From the NCBI GenBank assembly GCA_937907645.1, contig CALCWV010000061.1, positions 1-39,805 on the forward strand: a stretch of 39,805 nt of DNA. The letters run 5' to 3'. Positions 8,037 to 15,847 of the stretch are shown one piece after another. The notes under the pieces are model-generated. The model saw only the letters and a program-made list of their open reading frames with translations, made no database searches and had not been told where the DNA came from. Positions within the stretch are counted from its first letter, which is position 1. Each line of letters begins with the position of its first letter. The translations under genes were made by a program, and so were the position numbers. The DNA is from an uncultured Clostridia bacterium (GTDB lineage: Bacteria; Bacillota; Clostridia; Christensenellales; UBA1242).

Positions 8037-8628
8037 ATATTTTTTGTCTTAAATCCATGGCTTTGGTCAGCGTCATCTCATCCGCATACTCCAAATCCGT
8101 GCCCATGGCAACTCCTTGAGCAAGGCGGGTCACTTTGACTCCGAGCGGAGAAAGTAGTTTTGCTATGTACATGGCTGTCGCATCCCCTTCAACATCAGGG
8201 TCTGTCGCCATGATAACTTCCTGCACACCGTCACGCTGAACACGAGCAAGAAGTTCTTTAATTCTAATGTCGTTTGGACCTCTGTTATCCAAGGGTGAAA
8301 GTGTTCCAAATAGCACGTGATAAACTCCGTTATATGATTTAACTTTCTCCATTGCGATAACATCTTTTGGCTCTTTTACAACGCAGATTATCTTCTTATC
8401 TCGTTTCGAGCAGATGTCGCAAACTTCCTTGTCAGTGTAATTTCCACACTCTTTGCAAAGACCGATTTTTTCCTTAACTTCAATGATCGCATCCGCAAAG
8501 TTTTTTGCTCTGTCCTTCTGTCCTTCAATTATGGAATAAGCGTATCTTTGAGCTGTTTTATATCCTACTCCTGGAAGAGTTCTAAAATATTCAATTAATC
8601 TTTCGATAGGTTCGTCATATTTGCTCAT
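8035..8628 (-). CDS. recR: Recombination mediator RecR
   Basis: 197 residues, the normal RecR length. With RecO/RecF it loads RecA onto SSB-coated single-stranded DNA. The N-terminal helix-hairpin-helix includes LPGVGYKTAQR. The zinc finger uses C58, C61, C70 and C73. The Toprim domain (about 80-175) includes the conserved MATDPDVEGDATAMYI acidic motif. It starts two bases after ybaB, so it is translationally coupled in dnaX-ybaB-recR, the standard order. Its stop codon touches the H1 hairpin of repeat copy B. Confidence 0.97.
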   Translation of the reverse strand: MSKYDEPIERLIEYFRTLPGVGYKTAQRYAYSIIEGQKDRAKNFADAIIEVKEKIGLCKECGNYTDKEVCDICSKRDKKIICVVKEPKDVIAMEKVKSYNGVYHVLFGTLSPLDNRGPNDIRIKELLARVQRDGVQEVIMATDPDVEGDATAMYIAKLLSPLGVKVTRLAQGVAMGTDLEYADEMTLTKAMDLRQKI

Positions 8629-8630
8629 AA

Positions 8631-8951
8631 TTACATCCCTGGAACTTGTGGCATACTCTCTTTTTCGGCTTTAGCAATTTGATTCAAAGCGTCGTTAACT
8701 GCAGATATAACTAAATCTTGTAGCATTTCAACGTCGTCTGGGTCAACAACTTCTGGCTTAATTGTAAGTGATTTGATAGTTCTGTTTCCCATCATAACAA
8801 CTTCAACCATTCCTCCGCCTACAGAGGCTCTAAATTCTGTGACATCTAACTGTGCTTTTTTCTCTTCCATTTCAGCTTGCATTCTTTGTGCTTGTCTCAT
8901 AAGGTTTTGAATGTTTGCTCCACCAAAACCGCCATTAAATCCATATCCCAT
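8631..8951 (-). CDS. ybaB: YbaB/EbfC family nucleoid-associated protein
   Basis: 106 residues. Dimeric DNA-binding protein found between dnaX and recR in most bacteria. Family features are the Met/Gln-rich start with NIQNLMRQAQRMQAEMEEKKAQL, the core VGGGMVEVVMMGNRTIKSLTI with PEVVDPDDVEMLQDLVISAVNDAL, and a short disordered tail. AAAGGAG precedes the start. Its exact role beside recR is not settled. Confidence 0.95.
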   Translation of the reverse strand: MGYGFNGGFGGANIQNLMRQAQRMQAEMEEKKAQLDVTEFRASVGGGMVEVVMMGNRTIKSLTIKPEVVDPDDVEMLQDLVISAVNDALNQIAKAEKESMPQVPGM

Positions 8952-8962
8952 AATAATCTCCT

Positions 8963-9274
8963 TTATTTTTTAATGATAAGCTTGTCGTCGAAGATTTGCT
9001 TCAACTTTTTTATATCCTCCTCTTGCTTACTTGGAGGAATTATCTTTTGCTCTATATCTACGATTAAATCCAAACCTTGCCAGCTAAGTGCTCTTTCAAT
9101 TTCTCTCTTGCCATCCTGCAAAAGTGAGAGAACTGTGTTATCGGCAACGGATATAATCAATCTTCCATCTTTTATCACTACATCAGATATATCCCCGCAC
9201 GCAACATGCAAAGCTATTTGATGATTTTCTCTTAAATAGAGGACAATCTTCCCCCAAACATTTTTGATGTTCAC
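8963..9274 (-). CDS. dnaX: Tau-specific C-terminal segment of DnaX, in the -1 frame
   Basis: 103 codons from a GTG that has no ribosome binding site. The sequence (NVWGKIVLYLRENHQIALHV, DGRLIISVADNTVLSLLQ, WQGLDLIVDI) resembles the C-terminal DnaX domain that contacts DnaE/PolC and DnaB in tau. This frame stays open upstream of the GTG through LTIENSRA to the A9 run inside the end of dnaX (9299-9307), exactly one base behind the dnaX frame. It is therefore best read as the end of tau reached by slippage, giving a product of about 478 residues. A sequencing error in the A-run would give the same picture. Independent translation is unlikely. Confidence 0.7.
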   Translation of the reverse strand: MNIKNVWGKIVLYLRENHQIALHVACGDISDVVIKDGRLIISVADNTVLSLLQDGKREIERALSWQGLDLIVDIEQKIIPPSKQEEDIKKLKQIFDDKLIIKK

Positions 9275-9294
9275 AGCTCGACTGTTCTCAATTG

Positions 9295-10398
9295 TTAGTT
9301 TTTTTTTACGTCTTCCTCCATGATCGCTGAAAGAGATGTTGTTTCTAGTAGCAATCTTGTTGAAAGTGAGTATCTAAGCTCAGACTCTGCGGCAGAAAAT
9401 AGCTGCATATATCTAATTAAGTTCTTTTCTGATGTTGTGCTTGCCTGCTCTTCAAACTTAGCATAAACGTCATTTGGAAGATTCAAAATTTCGTTTGGCT
9501 GCTTGCAAGTTTTTATAGCAAGTAAATCTCTTGCATGTTTTGAAACATCTTTAGCAAAAACTGATAAGTTCTTTCCTTTTGAATCCATGTCATTGATAAG
9601 AGTCAGCATTCCACCAATGTCTTTTTGAATAATCTTATCGAAGAATTCAACTAAAAGATCGTAGTCAGTCGTGCCTAAAACTTTCAAAACATTCTCTTTT
9701 GTGACATTTCCATTTGAATAAGCGTTGACACAATCGGCAATCGAGAGAGTATCTCTCACGCTCCCCTCTCCAGCGGAAGCTATCAGTTTAAGGGCTTCTG
9801 CGTCATACTTAATTCCTTCAGCATCGAACACTTTTGCAAGTTGTTTTGTTAAATCTGCAACAGAAACAAGTCTAAAGTCAAATCTAACACATCTTGACAA
9901 AATTGTCTGAGGAAGCTTGTGAACTTCTGTGGTTGCCAATATGAAAATAACATATTTTGGTGGCTCTTCCAAAGTCTTAAGTAGTGCATTGAACGCACTA
10001 TCTGAAAGCATATGAACCTCATCGATTATATATACTTTGTATTTCGCTCCGATAGGCGCAAACTTAACTTTTTCTCTAAGTTCTCTAATATCGTCCACTT
10101 TGTTGTTTGACGCAGCGTCGATTTCAACAATGTTGATATCGTTGTCCTGAGCTAGTCTTTTGCAAACTTCACATTCGCCGCAAGGTGAGCCATTGGTCGT
10201 GTTTTCGCAGTTTACAGCTCTAGCAAAAATCTTAGCTATTGATGTCTTTCCTGTTCCACGTGTTCCTGTAAACAAGTAGGCGTGACTGATCTTTCCTGCC
10301 AAAATTTGATTTGCCAAAGTTTTAGTGATATGATCTTGTCCAATAACTTCTTCAAAGGTTTTAGGTCGATATTTTCTATATAATGCAAGATGCTCCAT
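9295..10398 (-). CDS. dnaX: DNA polymerase III clamp loader subunit, gamma form
   Basis: 367 residues, an AAA+ clamp loader ATPase. Walker A is GTRGTGKTS at residues 45-53. The zinc module has C64, C73, C76 and C79. Walker B is DEVHMLSDSAFNALLKTLEEPP, and sensor 1/SRC is LSRCVRF. The product stops after the clamp-loader oligomerisation domain, far short of a Firmicutes tau (usually 500 or more). The stop follows VKKN directly after an A9 run, and the rest of tau lies in the -1 frame downstream. This is the gamma/tau arrangement known from E. coli (ribosomal -1 shift) and Thermus (transcript slippage). The gene has its own strong promoter. Confidence 0.95.
   Translation of the reverse strand: MEHLALYRKYRPKTFEEVIGQDHITKTLANQILAGKISHAYLFTGTRGTGKTSIAKIFARAVNCENTTNGSPCGECEVCKRLAQDNDINIVEIDAASNNKVDDIRELREKVKFAPIGAKYKVYIIDEVHMLSDSAFNALLKTLEEPPKYVIFILATTEVHKLPQTILSRCVRFDFRLVSVADLTKQLAKVFDAEGIKYDAEALKLIASAGEGSVRDTLSIADCVNAYSNGNVTKENVLKVLGTTDYDLLVEFFDKIIQKDIGGMLTLINDMDSKGKNLSVFAKDVSKHARDLLAIKTCKQPNEILNLPNDVYAKFEEQASTTSEKNLIRYMQLFSAAESELRYSLSTRLLLETTSLSAIMEEDVKKN
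9299..9307 (-). promoter_or_regulatory. A9 slippage site in dnaX
   Basis: Nine A in the sense strand: GT, A9, then CTAA, with the zero-frame stop TAA next. Zero-frame codons AAA AAC fit the A-AAA-AAC heptamer. A -1 shift, or one extra A in the mRNA, enters the open frame of the tau tail. Confidence 0.65.
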
Positions 10399-10420
10399 GT
10401 TTAATCTCCTATTCTCCCTT

Positions 10421-10449
10421 ATTATATATTAAATAAAAAAAAATTCCAA
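10421..10449 (-). promoter_or_regulatory. Promoter of dnaX-ybaB-recR
   Basis: TTGGAA (10444-10449), a 17-base spacer containing T9, and TATAAT (10421-10426) on the minus strand, followed by GGGAGAATAGGAG before the dnaX ATG. Confidence 0.65.
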
Positions 10450-10485
10450 GTATATTCTTGAAATTTCTTTTATATATAATTTCTA

Positions 10486-11232
10486 TTATCTAATCTTATT
10501 CATTATGCTAACGAATGAGTCAACATCTAAGGATGCACTTCCAAACATAGCTCCGTCAATCTCCTTTGCTTGAAGGAGTTTTCCAGCATTGATTGTGTTC
10601 AATCCTCCGCCATATATAACTTGAATATCTCTGCTTGCTTTTTCAGAATAATTATCCTTGATTGTTCTTCTAATAATCTTGCACCCGTCCTCAATTTCTT
10701 TAATTGACGCATTCTTTCCAGTGCTAACTGCCCAAACTGGCTCATAGGCAATCACCACACTTTCAAGCTCGTTTTCATAAAGCCCTTTAAGTCCTTCTTC
10801 AACTTCTTTTCTCAAAATTTCAGCTGTCTTTAAAGCTGTTCTTTCAGCCGCACTTTCCCCTACGCAAAGGATACATTTAAGTCCCTGCTTTAACGCACTT
10901 TTAATCTTCTTGTTGATAGCAAGGTTTGTTTCCTTAAACTTATTTCTTCTGTCGCCGTGTCCAACGATAACATAGTCCACTCCAACAGATTTAAGCATTG
11001 ATGCTGAAATTTCTCCCGTGATTTGAATTTCGTCATCTGCAAGATTTTGTGCACCTAGCTTAATTTCTGTCCCCTCTGTGAAAAACTTTGCAACTGAGAG
11101 CGAAGTGAAAGGTGGGCAAACGACAAGCTCCAACGCTGGATTATCCATTTTACAAACAAGTTTAGTAAAATAGTTTTTTGTGTCTGTTGTTGTCTGGCTC
11201 ATTTTAAAATTTGCTACTATTAACTTTCTCAT
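10486..11232 (-). CDS. tpiA: Triosephosphate isomerase
   Basis: 248 residues from MRKLIVANFKMS. It interconverts dihydroxyacetone phosphate and glyceraldehyde-3-phosphate in glycolysis. The catalytic Lys is in ANFKM (usually NWKM), the catalytic His in VGHGDRR (usually VGHSERR), and the catalytic Glu in AYEPVWAVSTG. The phosphate-binding loop is VIYGGGLN. The GHGDRR and NFK variants are conservative. The start overlaps the pgk stop by four bases (ATGA), with AGGAG inside pgk, so it is coupled to pgk. The ten extra upstream codons of the open frame are rejected. Confidence 0.96.
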   Translation of the reverse strand: MRKLIVANFKMSQTTTDTKNYFTKLVCKMDNPALELVVCPPFTSLSVAKFFTEGTEIKLGAQNLADDEIQITGEISASMLKSVGVDYVIVGHGDRRNKFKETNLAINKKIKSALKQGLKCILCVGESAAERTALKTAEILRKEVEEGLKGLYENELESVVIAYEPVWAVSTGKNASIKEIEDGCKIIRRTIKDNYSEKASRDIQVIYGGGLNTINAGKLLQAKEIDGAMFGSASLDVDSFVSIMNKIR

Positions 11233-12410
11233 ATAATCTTCTCCTGAATTACCTCGATGCATGGAAGGGAATTTCCTTCAAATAGCTTCATAGTCGCGCC
11301 TCCGCCTGTGGATAAGTGACTAATCATATTAGCTTTTCCGCTCTTATTTACAGCGCTGACGCTATCTCCACCTCCAACAATTGAATAACATTTGCTTGAA
11401 GCTACTATTTCAGCAATTTTCATAGTTCCATTCTTAAATTCTTTGTCTTCATATTTTCCTAGAGGCCCGTTCCATAAAACCTGCTTTGCTCCTCTAATCT
11501 CTTTTTCAAAAAGTGCGATCGTCTTTGGTCCTATATCGCATGCTATCATATTTGACTGAAGTGTATCTGTTACAAAAGGCTTATGTTTTTTATCGTCCGA
11601 TCTATATGCCACATGGTCCACTGGAAGGATAATTTTCTTTCCTTTCGCCTGTGCGTCTTTCAAAATTTGTTCTGCTATTGCCACACATTCTGGCCTACTT
11701 GGCGAAAGCCCAACAGGAATCCACTGTGCAACAAGGAAAGGATAAGCCATTGCTCCTCCAATTAAAATTGTATCGGCAATGTCGATCATATTCTTCAAAA
11801 CTTTAATTTTATCCTCAACTTTAAATCCTCCAAAGATCGCAACAAACGGTCTTTTTGGGTGATCCATTGCGTCTTGAATTGCATTAAGTTCTTTCTCAAC
11901 TAAGAATCCAATTGCATTAGGAAGAAGTCTTGCAACTCCATATGTGGAGGCGTGCTTTCTGTGGCAACATCCAAATGCGTCGTTAACATAGATATCAGCC
12001 AAGCTGGCAAGTTCTTTTGCAAATACTGGATCATCTTCCATTTCCTCTTTGTGGAAACGTACGTTTTCTAGAAGAATAATCGATCCGTCTGGCAAACTTT
12101 CAATTTGCTGTTTTACTTTATCCCCAACAGTTTTTTGTGAAAATTGAACTTTTCCTGGGAAATATTTCATAAGAATAAGAGAAATTGGCCAAAGTGATAA
12201 ACTTATTTCATAGCCATTTGGGCGTCCTAAATGCGTGCATATAATGACTTTTGCACCTTGATTTACTAAATATCTAATAGTTGGAATTTCGGCTGTTATT
12301 CTTGTTTGATCCAAAATTCTTCCCACCTTATCCATAGGAACGTTAAAATCTGTTCTTAGTAAAACTCTCTTTCCTTTAAGGTCAACTAAATCACGAATAC
12401 TTCTTTTCAT
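11229..12410 (-). CDS. pgk: Phosphoglycerate kinase
   Basis: 393 residues, normal length. It transfers the acyl phosphate of 1,3-bisphosphoglycerate to ADP. The N-domain has the signature LLRTDFNVPMDK and the substrate motif HLGRP. The central VNDAFGCCHRKHAS is the conserved VNDAFG-HR-HAS motif. The C-domain nucleotide site has WNGPLGKYE and the IVGGGDSVSAV loop. It forms a two-gene glycolytic unit with tpiA. gap is not in the window. Confidence 0.97.
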   Translation of the reverse strand: MKRSIRDLVDLKGKRVLLRTDFNVPMDKVGRILDQTRITAEIPTIRYLVNQGAKVIICTHLGRPNGYEISLSLWPISLILMKYFPGKVQFSQKTVGDKVKQQIESLPDGSIILLENVRFHKEEMEDDPVFAKELASLADIYVNDAFGCCHRKHASTYGVARLLPNAIGFLVEKELNAIQDAMDHPKRPFVAIFGGFKVEDKIKVLKNMIDIADTILIGGAMAYPFLVAQWIPVGLSPSRPECVAIAEQILKDAQAKGKKIILPVDHVAYRSDDKKHKPFVTDTLQSNMIACDIGPKTIALFEKEIRGAKQVLWNGPLGKYEDKEFKNGTMKIAEIVASSKCYSIVGGGDSVSAVNKSGKANMISHLSTGGGATMKLFEGNSLPCIEVIQEKII

Positions 12411-12462
12411 GTCTTTCTCCTACTCATATATTTTACATCTTTTGTCTTAAAATTCAAAATGA

Positions 12463-13386
12463 TTAGCGATTAAAAATTTCCTTCATTATTTCCAAACTTT
12501 TGTCAACATCGTTGGATGTTGCAAGTTCAAGTCGATATTTGGCAGCTCCTTCAATTCCGCTGATATACCAAAGGAAGTGTTTTCTCATGTAAAGTCTTAT
12601 CCACTTCTCATCAAAATACTCTCTTAAAATCTCCACATGTTTCTTCGCAACTTCATATATATTTATTTTCACAGGCCTATCCGTAAGTTCTGAAAAAATC
12701 CAAGGCTTGCCCTGTGCTCCGCGGCCAATCATAACACCGTCTACGCCTGTTTCAAGCATTTTGAGATATGTAGTCTTATCCACAACATCTCCATTTCCAA
12801 TCACAGGGATTTTTACAGAGCTTTTTACTTTTGCAATAGCTTCATAGTTTACAGTTCCAGAGAAAAGATCTGTCTGCTTTCTCCCATGGACTGTTATAAA
12901 GCTTGCTCCACTCTCCTCACACATTCTGGCAAAATCTACCGAAACGTCTTTATCAAATCCAAGTCTCATTTTTACAGATACAGGCTTGTTTGAGCTTTGA
13001 ACACACTTTTTAATAATCTCGCTTGCTAGAAGAGGATTTTTCATAAGCGCACTTCCCTCTCCGTTTTTTATAATCTTTGGAGCTGGGCATCCCATGTTGA
13101 TATCGATACAATCAAACTTTTTTAGAATATCGCATCCTGCAACCTTTCCCATGACATCTGGCTCTTTTCCAAAAATCTGTGCAACTTTAATCTTTTCTTC
13201 ATCTGTCGTTAGTGTCAGTAGTCTTGTTTTTTTAGGATTGTGATCCATCGCCCTTGCCGAAAGCATCTCTGTGAAAGTCGCATCCGCGCCATAATATGAG
13301 CACAAAAAACGCATTCCCACATCGCTAACTCCAGCAAGTGGTGCAAAAACAAGATTGTTTTCTAACTGCTTCTCTCCTATCTTCAT
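12463..13386 (-). CDS. dus: tRNA-dihydrouridine synthase
   Basis: 307 residues, an FMN-dependent enzyme reducing uridines in tRNA D-loops. The TIM barrel starts with VFAPLAGVSDVGMRFLCSYY. The catalytic cysteine is in DINMGCPAPKI. FMN-phosphate motifs are VIGNGDV and GVMIGRGAQGKPWIF. The C-terminal helical domain includes KWIRLYMRKHFLWYISG. It resembles DusB but the subtype is not certain, so only the family symbol is given. It lies between the flippase and pgk, all on the same strand. Confidence 0.93.
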   Translation of the reverse strand: MKIGEKQLENNLVFAPLAGVSDVGMRFLCSYYGADATFTEMLSARAMDHNPKKTRLLTLTTDEEKIKVAQIFGKEPDVMGKVAGCDILKKFDCIDINMGCPAPKIIKNGEGSALMKNPLLASEIIKKCVQSSNKPVSVKMRLGFDKDVSVDFARMCEESGASFITVHGRKQTDLFSGTVNYEAIAKVKSSVKIPVIGNGDVVDKTTYLKMLETGVDGVMIGRGAQGKPWIFSELTDRPVKINIYEVAKKHVEILREYFDEKWIRLYMRKHFLWYISGIEGAAKYRLELATSNDVDKSLEIMKEIFNR

Positions 13387-13432
13387 GTAACATATTTTAA
13401 CAAAATATATAAGAAAAACAAAACAAACTAGA

Positions 13433-14938
13433 CTATTTTGATAAATTTATTTGACTTCTCTTTCTAAGCGATATAATTGCACCCTTGAGCGTTGGAAAGT
13501 TCATAGTTCCATATATCACAACTCCTACGCAAACAGCGAGCGCCAAAGTTACAAGCGAGGAAAACTGCACCCACTCAACGAAATATGAAACGCAGATATA
13601 CATCGCAATTGAGGAAAAAAGTGGCAATGAGAGGTCAAGGAAAGAAATTTGCACTACGTCCCTAAGTTTTAGCAGTGAGCCAATTATAACAATGCTGGAA
13701 AGCAAAATATTTCCTAAAATGAGACCATATACGTTGATTTCTGCAATAGCACAGAATTTGAATACAACTAGGAATTTCGCTCCCCCTCCAATTAGCTGCA
13801 AAATCATCAAATAAAGCAGGTTTTCTCTCGCTTGCAATATAGTTATCATAAATTGCATTATTGCCAGTAAAATAGATGAAATTCCACCTAAAAGTGTTAA
13901 ATTCACAGCATATTGCAGCGAAGCATAATCTAGAGTGGGATAAATAACCGTATAAAGAGGCTTTGCTACAGCCATAATTCCAAGGACCATTGGCAAAAGA
14001 ATTATCCATAAGTATTTAAAGGCCGTGCATATGCTTTGTTTTTGCTTTTCGCCATCTTCTTTTAAAGCCGCGACAGAAGGCAGGATTGCCATTGCAAGCG
14101 AAGCTGAAATCATCGCTGGAATATTTAACACCGTTCCCACTACTCCCGACTGGATTCCATACAAAAGCACCGCTTGACTTTCGCCAAATCCTGCAAGCGA
14201 CAGTCTGTTTACGATAATTAGCGAATCAACTGCGTTGACTAAAGGAAGAATGCTACTGCCGATTAAAATAGGAAGAAGATTTTTATAGAATCCGTGAAAA
14301 TCCTTCCCCTGAAATTTAACCTTCCTCCTTTTAATTTCAAAAAGAAGATAAAAGATCGATAGAACTTCTCCAACAATTATTCCAAGAAAAGCCCCAAACA
14401 CACCAGATTCAACACCCTTTTTCACGAAAATGGAAGCGAACAAGAGACCAAAAACAAAGCGTACAGTCTGTTCTATAATTTGACTTATTGCAGTTGGATA
14501 CATCGTTTCAAAGCCTTGCAAAATTCCTCTAAAGCAGGCTATTATGCCGCCTAGAGCTAGCAAAATGATCATAAATTTGTATGTATCGCCAAAAGTTCCG
14601 CCCTGAACTTTTGCTATTCGTTCGCCTAAAAAATAGAACACCATTCCAACAAAAATTCCAAGAATAAGGCTCGTTATGATCGAAATTTTGTATAAAGAAT
14701 TTATCCTCTCTTGCCTATTTTTACAGGGCTCAGCGACAAGCTTCGAAAGGGTTATTGTTATTCCGCCGCTACACACCATTAAAGTAAAAATATATAACGA
14801 CATCACCATTTGGAAGTAACCAATTCCCTTGACTCCTAATATATTTGTAAGGGGAAGACGAAATAAAACGCCAAGAATTTTACACACAATCCCAGCTAAA
14901 ATCAAAATCATAGAACTTCTAACGACGCTTTTACTCAT
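13433..14938 (-). CDS. MOP-superfamily flippase (SpoVB/MurJ-like)
   Basis: 501 residues with about 14 predicted membrane helices and no signal peptide. The N-terminus SSMILILAGIVCKILGVLFRLPLTNILGVKGIGYFQMVMSLY is typical of the SpoVB/YtgP branch of the polysaccharide-transport MOP family. These proteins flip lipid II or another undecaprenyl-linked precursor. Conserved features are the Arg in FRLPL and the GxxGYF motif in helix 1-2. Whether the substrate is vegetative lipid II, spore cortex precursor or a polysaccharide unit cannot be told from sequence. It is divergent from 15093. Confidence 0.85.
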   Translation of the reverse strand: MSKSVVRSSMILILAGIVCKILGVLFRLPLTNILGVKGIGYFQMVMSLYIFTLMVCSGGITITLSKLVAEPCKNRQERINSLYKISIITSLILGIFVGMVFYFLGERIAKVQGGTFGDTYKFMIILLALGGIIACFRGILQGFETMYPTAISQIIEQTVRFVFGLLFASIFVKKGVESGVFGAFLGIIVGEVLSIFYLLFEIKRRKVKFQGKDFHGFYKNLLPILIGSSILPLVNAVDSLIIVNRLSLAGFGESQAVLLYGIQSGVVGTVLNIPAMISASLAMAILPSVAALKEDGEKQKQSICTAFKYLWIILLPMVLGIMAVAKPLYTVIYPTLDYASLQYAVNLTLLGGISSILLAIMQFMITILQARENLLYLMILQLIGGGAKFLVVFKFCAIAEINVYGLILGNILLSSIVIIGSLLKLRDVVQISFLDLSLPLFSSIAMYICVSYFVEWVQFSSLVTLALAVCVGVVIYGTMNFPTLKGAIISLRKRSQINLSK

Positions 14939-15031
14939 ACTCTTATGTTAAGTAAAATTTCTTGATATATGCAAAGTTTAACTTAAAATATATCTAATAA
15001 AAAGATTTTGAAAGAATTTGACAAAAAGGTA

Positions 15032-15060
15032 TTTACAAAACATTTTTTTTATTATATAAT
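15032..15060 (+). promoter_or_regulatory. Promoter of the 200-residue gene
   Basis: TTTACA (15032-15037), a 17-base spacer and a perfect TATAAT (15055-15060), 32 bases before the ATG. A second TTGACA at 15018-15023 is too far upstream to pair with it. Confidence 0.65.
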
Positions 15061-15092
15061 AATGGCAACTAGAGAAAAAGGAGTGGAAAATA

Positions 15093-15695
15093 ATGACTGG
15101 AAACAGATTTTTGACAGACAAGTATGCAAAACAAAATAATCTTTACGATTCAATGTACACTGATTATAGAAGACTTCAAGGCGTAATCCTATGCTTCACA
15201 GAACTTCAAGTTTATATCGATCAGAAAAACACATACAAAGCATTATTGGATAATGTTGACGCACCAGAAAAGCCATATTTCTCCTGTCCAAATCCAAAAT
15301 TCATTGAAAAAAAGAACCTTGGTTTGAACTTTATTAAGTTCCTTTCAGAGAACCCAATTGGTGAAAAATTATCAAAGCACCCTTATATGACAGCAATTAA
15401 TGAACTTGATTGCTTATCTGATCCTTCATTCCCTTTAACATTTGGAAGAATCGAAGATCACACTCCAGTTTTCGATATTGAAAACTACATAAAACTTATC
15501 TGTAATGTTAATGAGAAAGGTGAGATTGTTGGATATTCAGATTCTATAAAAAAGGGAACTTATGATAAGCAAGCTCTTGCAGAATTGAAGGAAGCTACTA
15601 AGGCTACACAACTCATCTATGAATCATATAATGATGAAGCATATGCAGAAAATAAAATGGTTTCAGATGCCGGGGCAGGAAGAGTAAAAGATTAA
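15093..15695 (+). CDS. Hypothetical protein (200 residues)
   Basis: Good AAAAAGGAG ribosome binding site, own promoter and own terminator, so a real monocistronic gene. No signal peptide or membrane helix. The protein is soluble, mixed alpha/beta in composition, with several aromatic runs (YTDYRRLQGVILCFTELQVYID, KPYFSCPNPKFIEKKNLGLNFIKFL). The C-terminal half is helical and charged (KQALAELKEATKATQLIYESYNDEAYAENK). The two cysteines are isolated, so no metal site is evident. I do not recognise a family. Confidence 0.75.
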   Translation: MTGNRFLTDKYAKQNNLYDSMYTDYRRLQGVILCFTELQVYIDQKNTYKALLDNVDAPEKPYFSCPNPKFIEKKNLGLNFIKFLSENPIGEKLSKHPYMTAINELDCLSDPSFPLTFGRIEDHTPVFDIENYIKLICNVNEKGEIVGYSDSIKKGTYDKQALAELKEATKATQLIYESYNDEAYAENKMVSDAGAGRVKD

Positions 15696-15701
15696 AAGAA
15701 T

Positions 15702-15732
15702 AAAAACGGTCTAACATTAGATCGTTTTTTTA
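15702..15732 (+). terminator. Intrinsic terminator
   Basis: AAAACGGTCTAA, short loop, TTAGATCGTTTT with one G-T pair, then T-run, seven bases after the stop codon. Confidence 0.85.
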
Positions 15733-15847
15733 ACTTACGGATTTATTAGCTACTTCAAATCCCATTAAAAAGGAACTTTGCATTAAATTTGCATTGTTCC
15801 TCTTTTTTATCTACTATTTTGAAATTGCCAACTTGGGACGCACTGTT

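Noticed and set aside
9725..9910. Plus-strand frame inside dnaX
   Set aside because: Shadow frame without start signals, on the opposite strand to a clearly conserved AAA+ gene.
10399..10485. Signal recognition particle RNA near dnaX
   Set aside because: The gap is only 87 bases and is filled by a promoter. No SRP RNA tetraloop helix is present.
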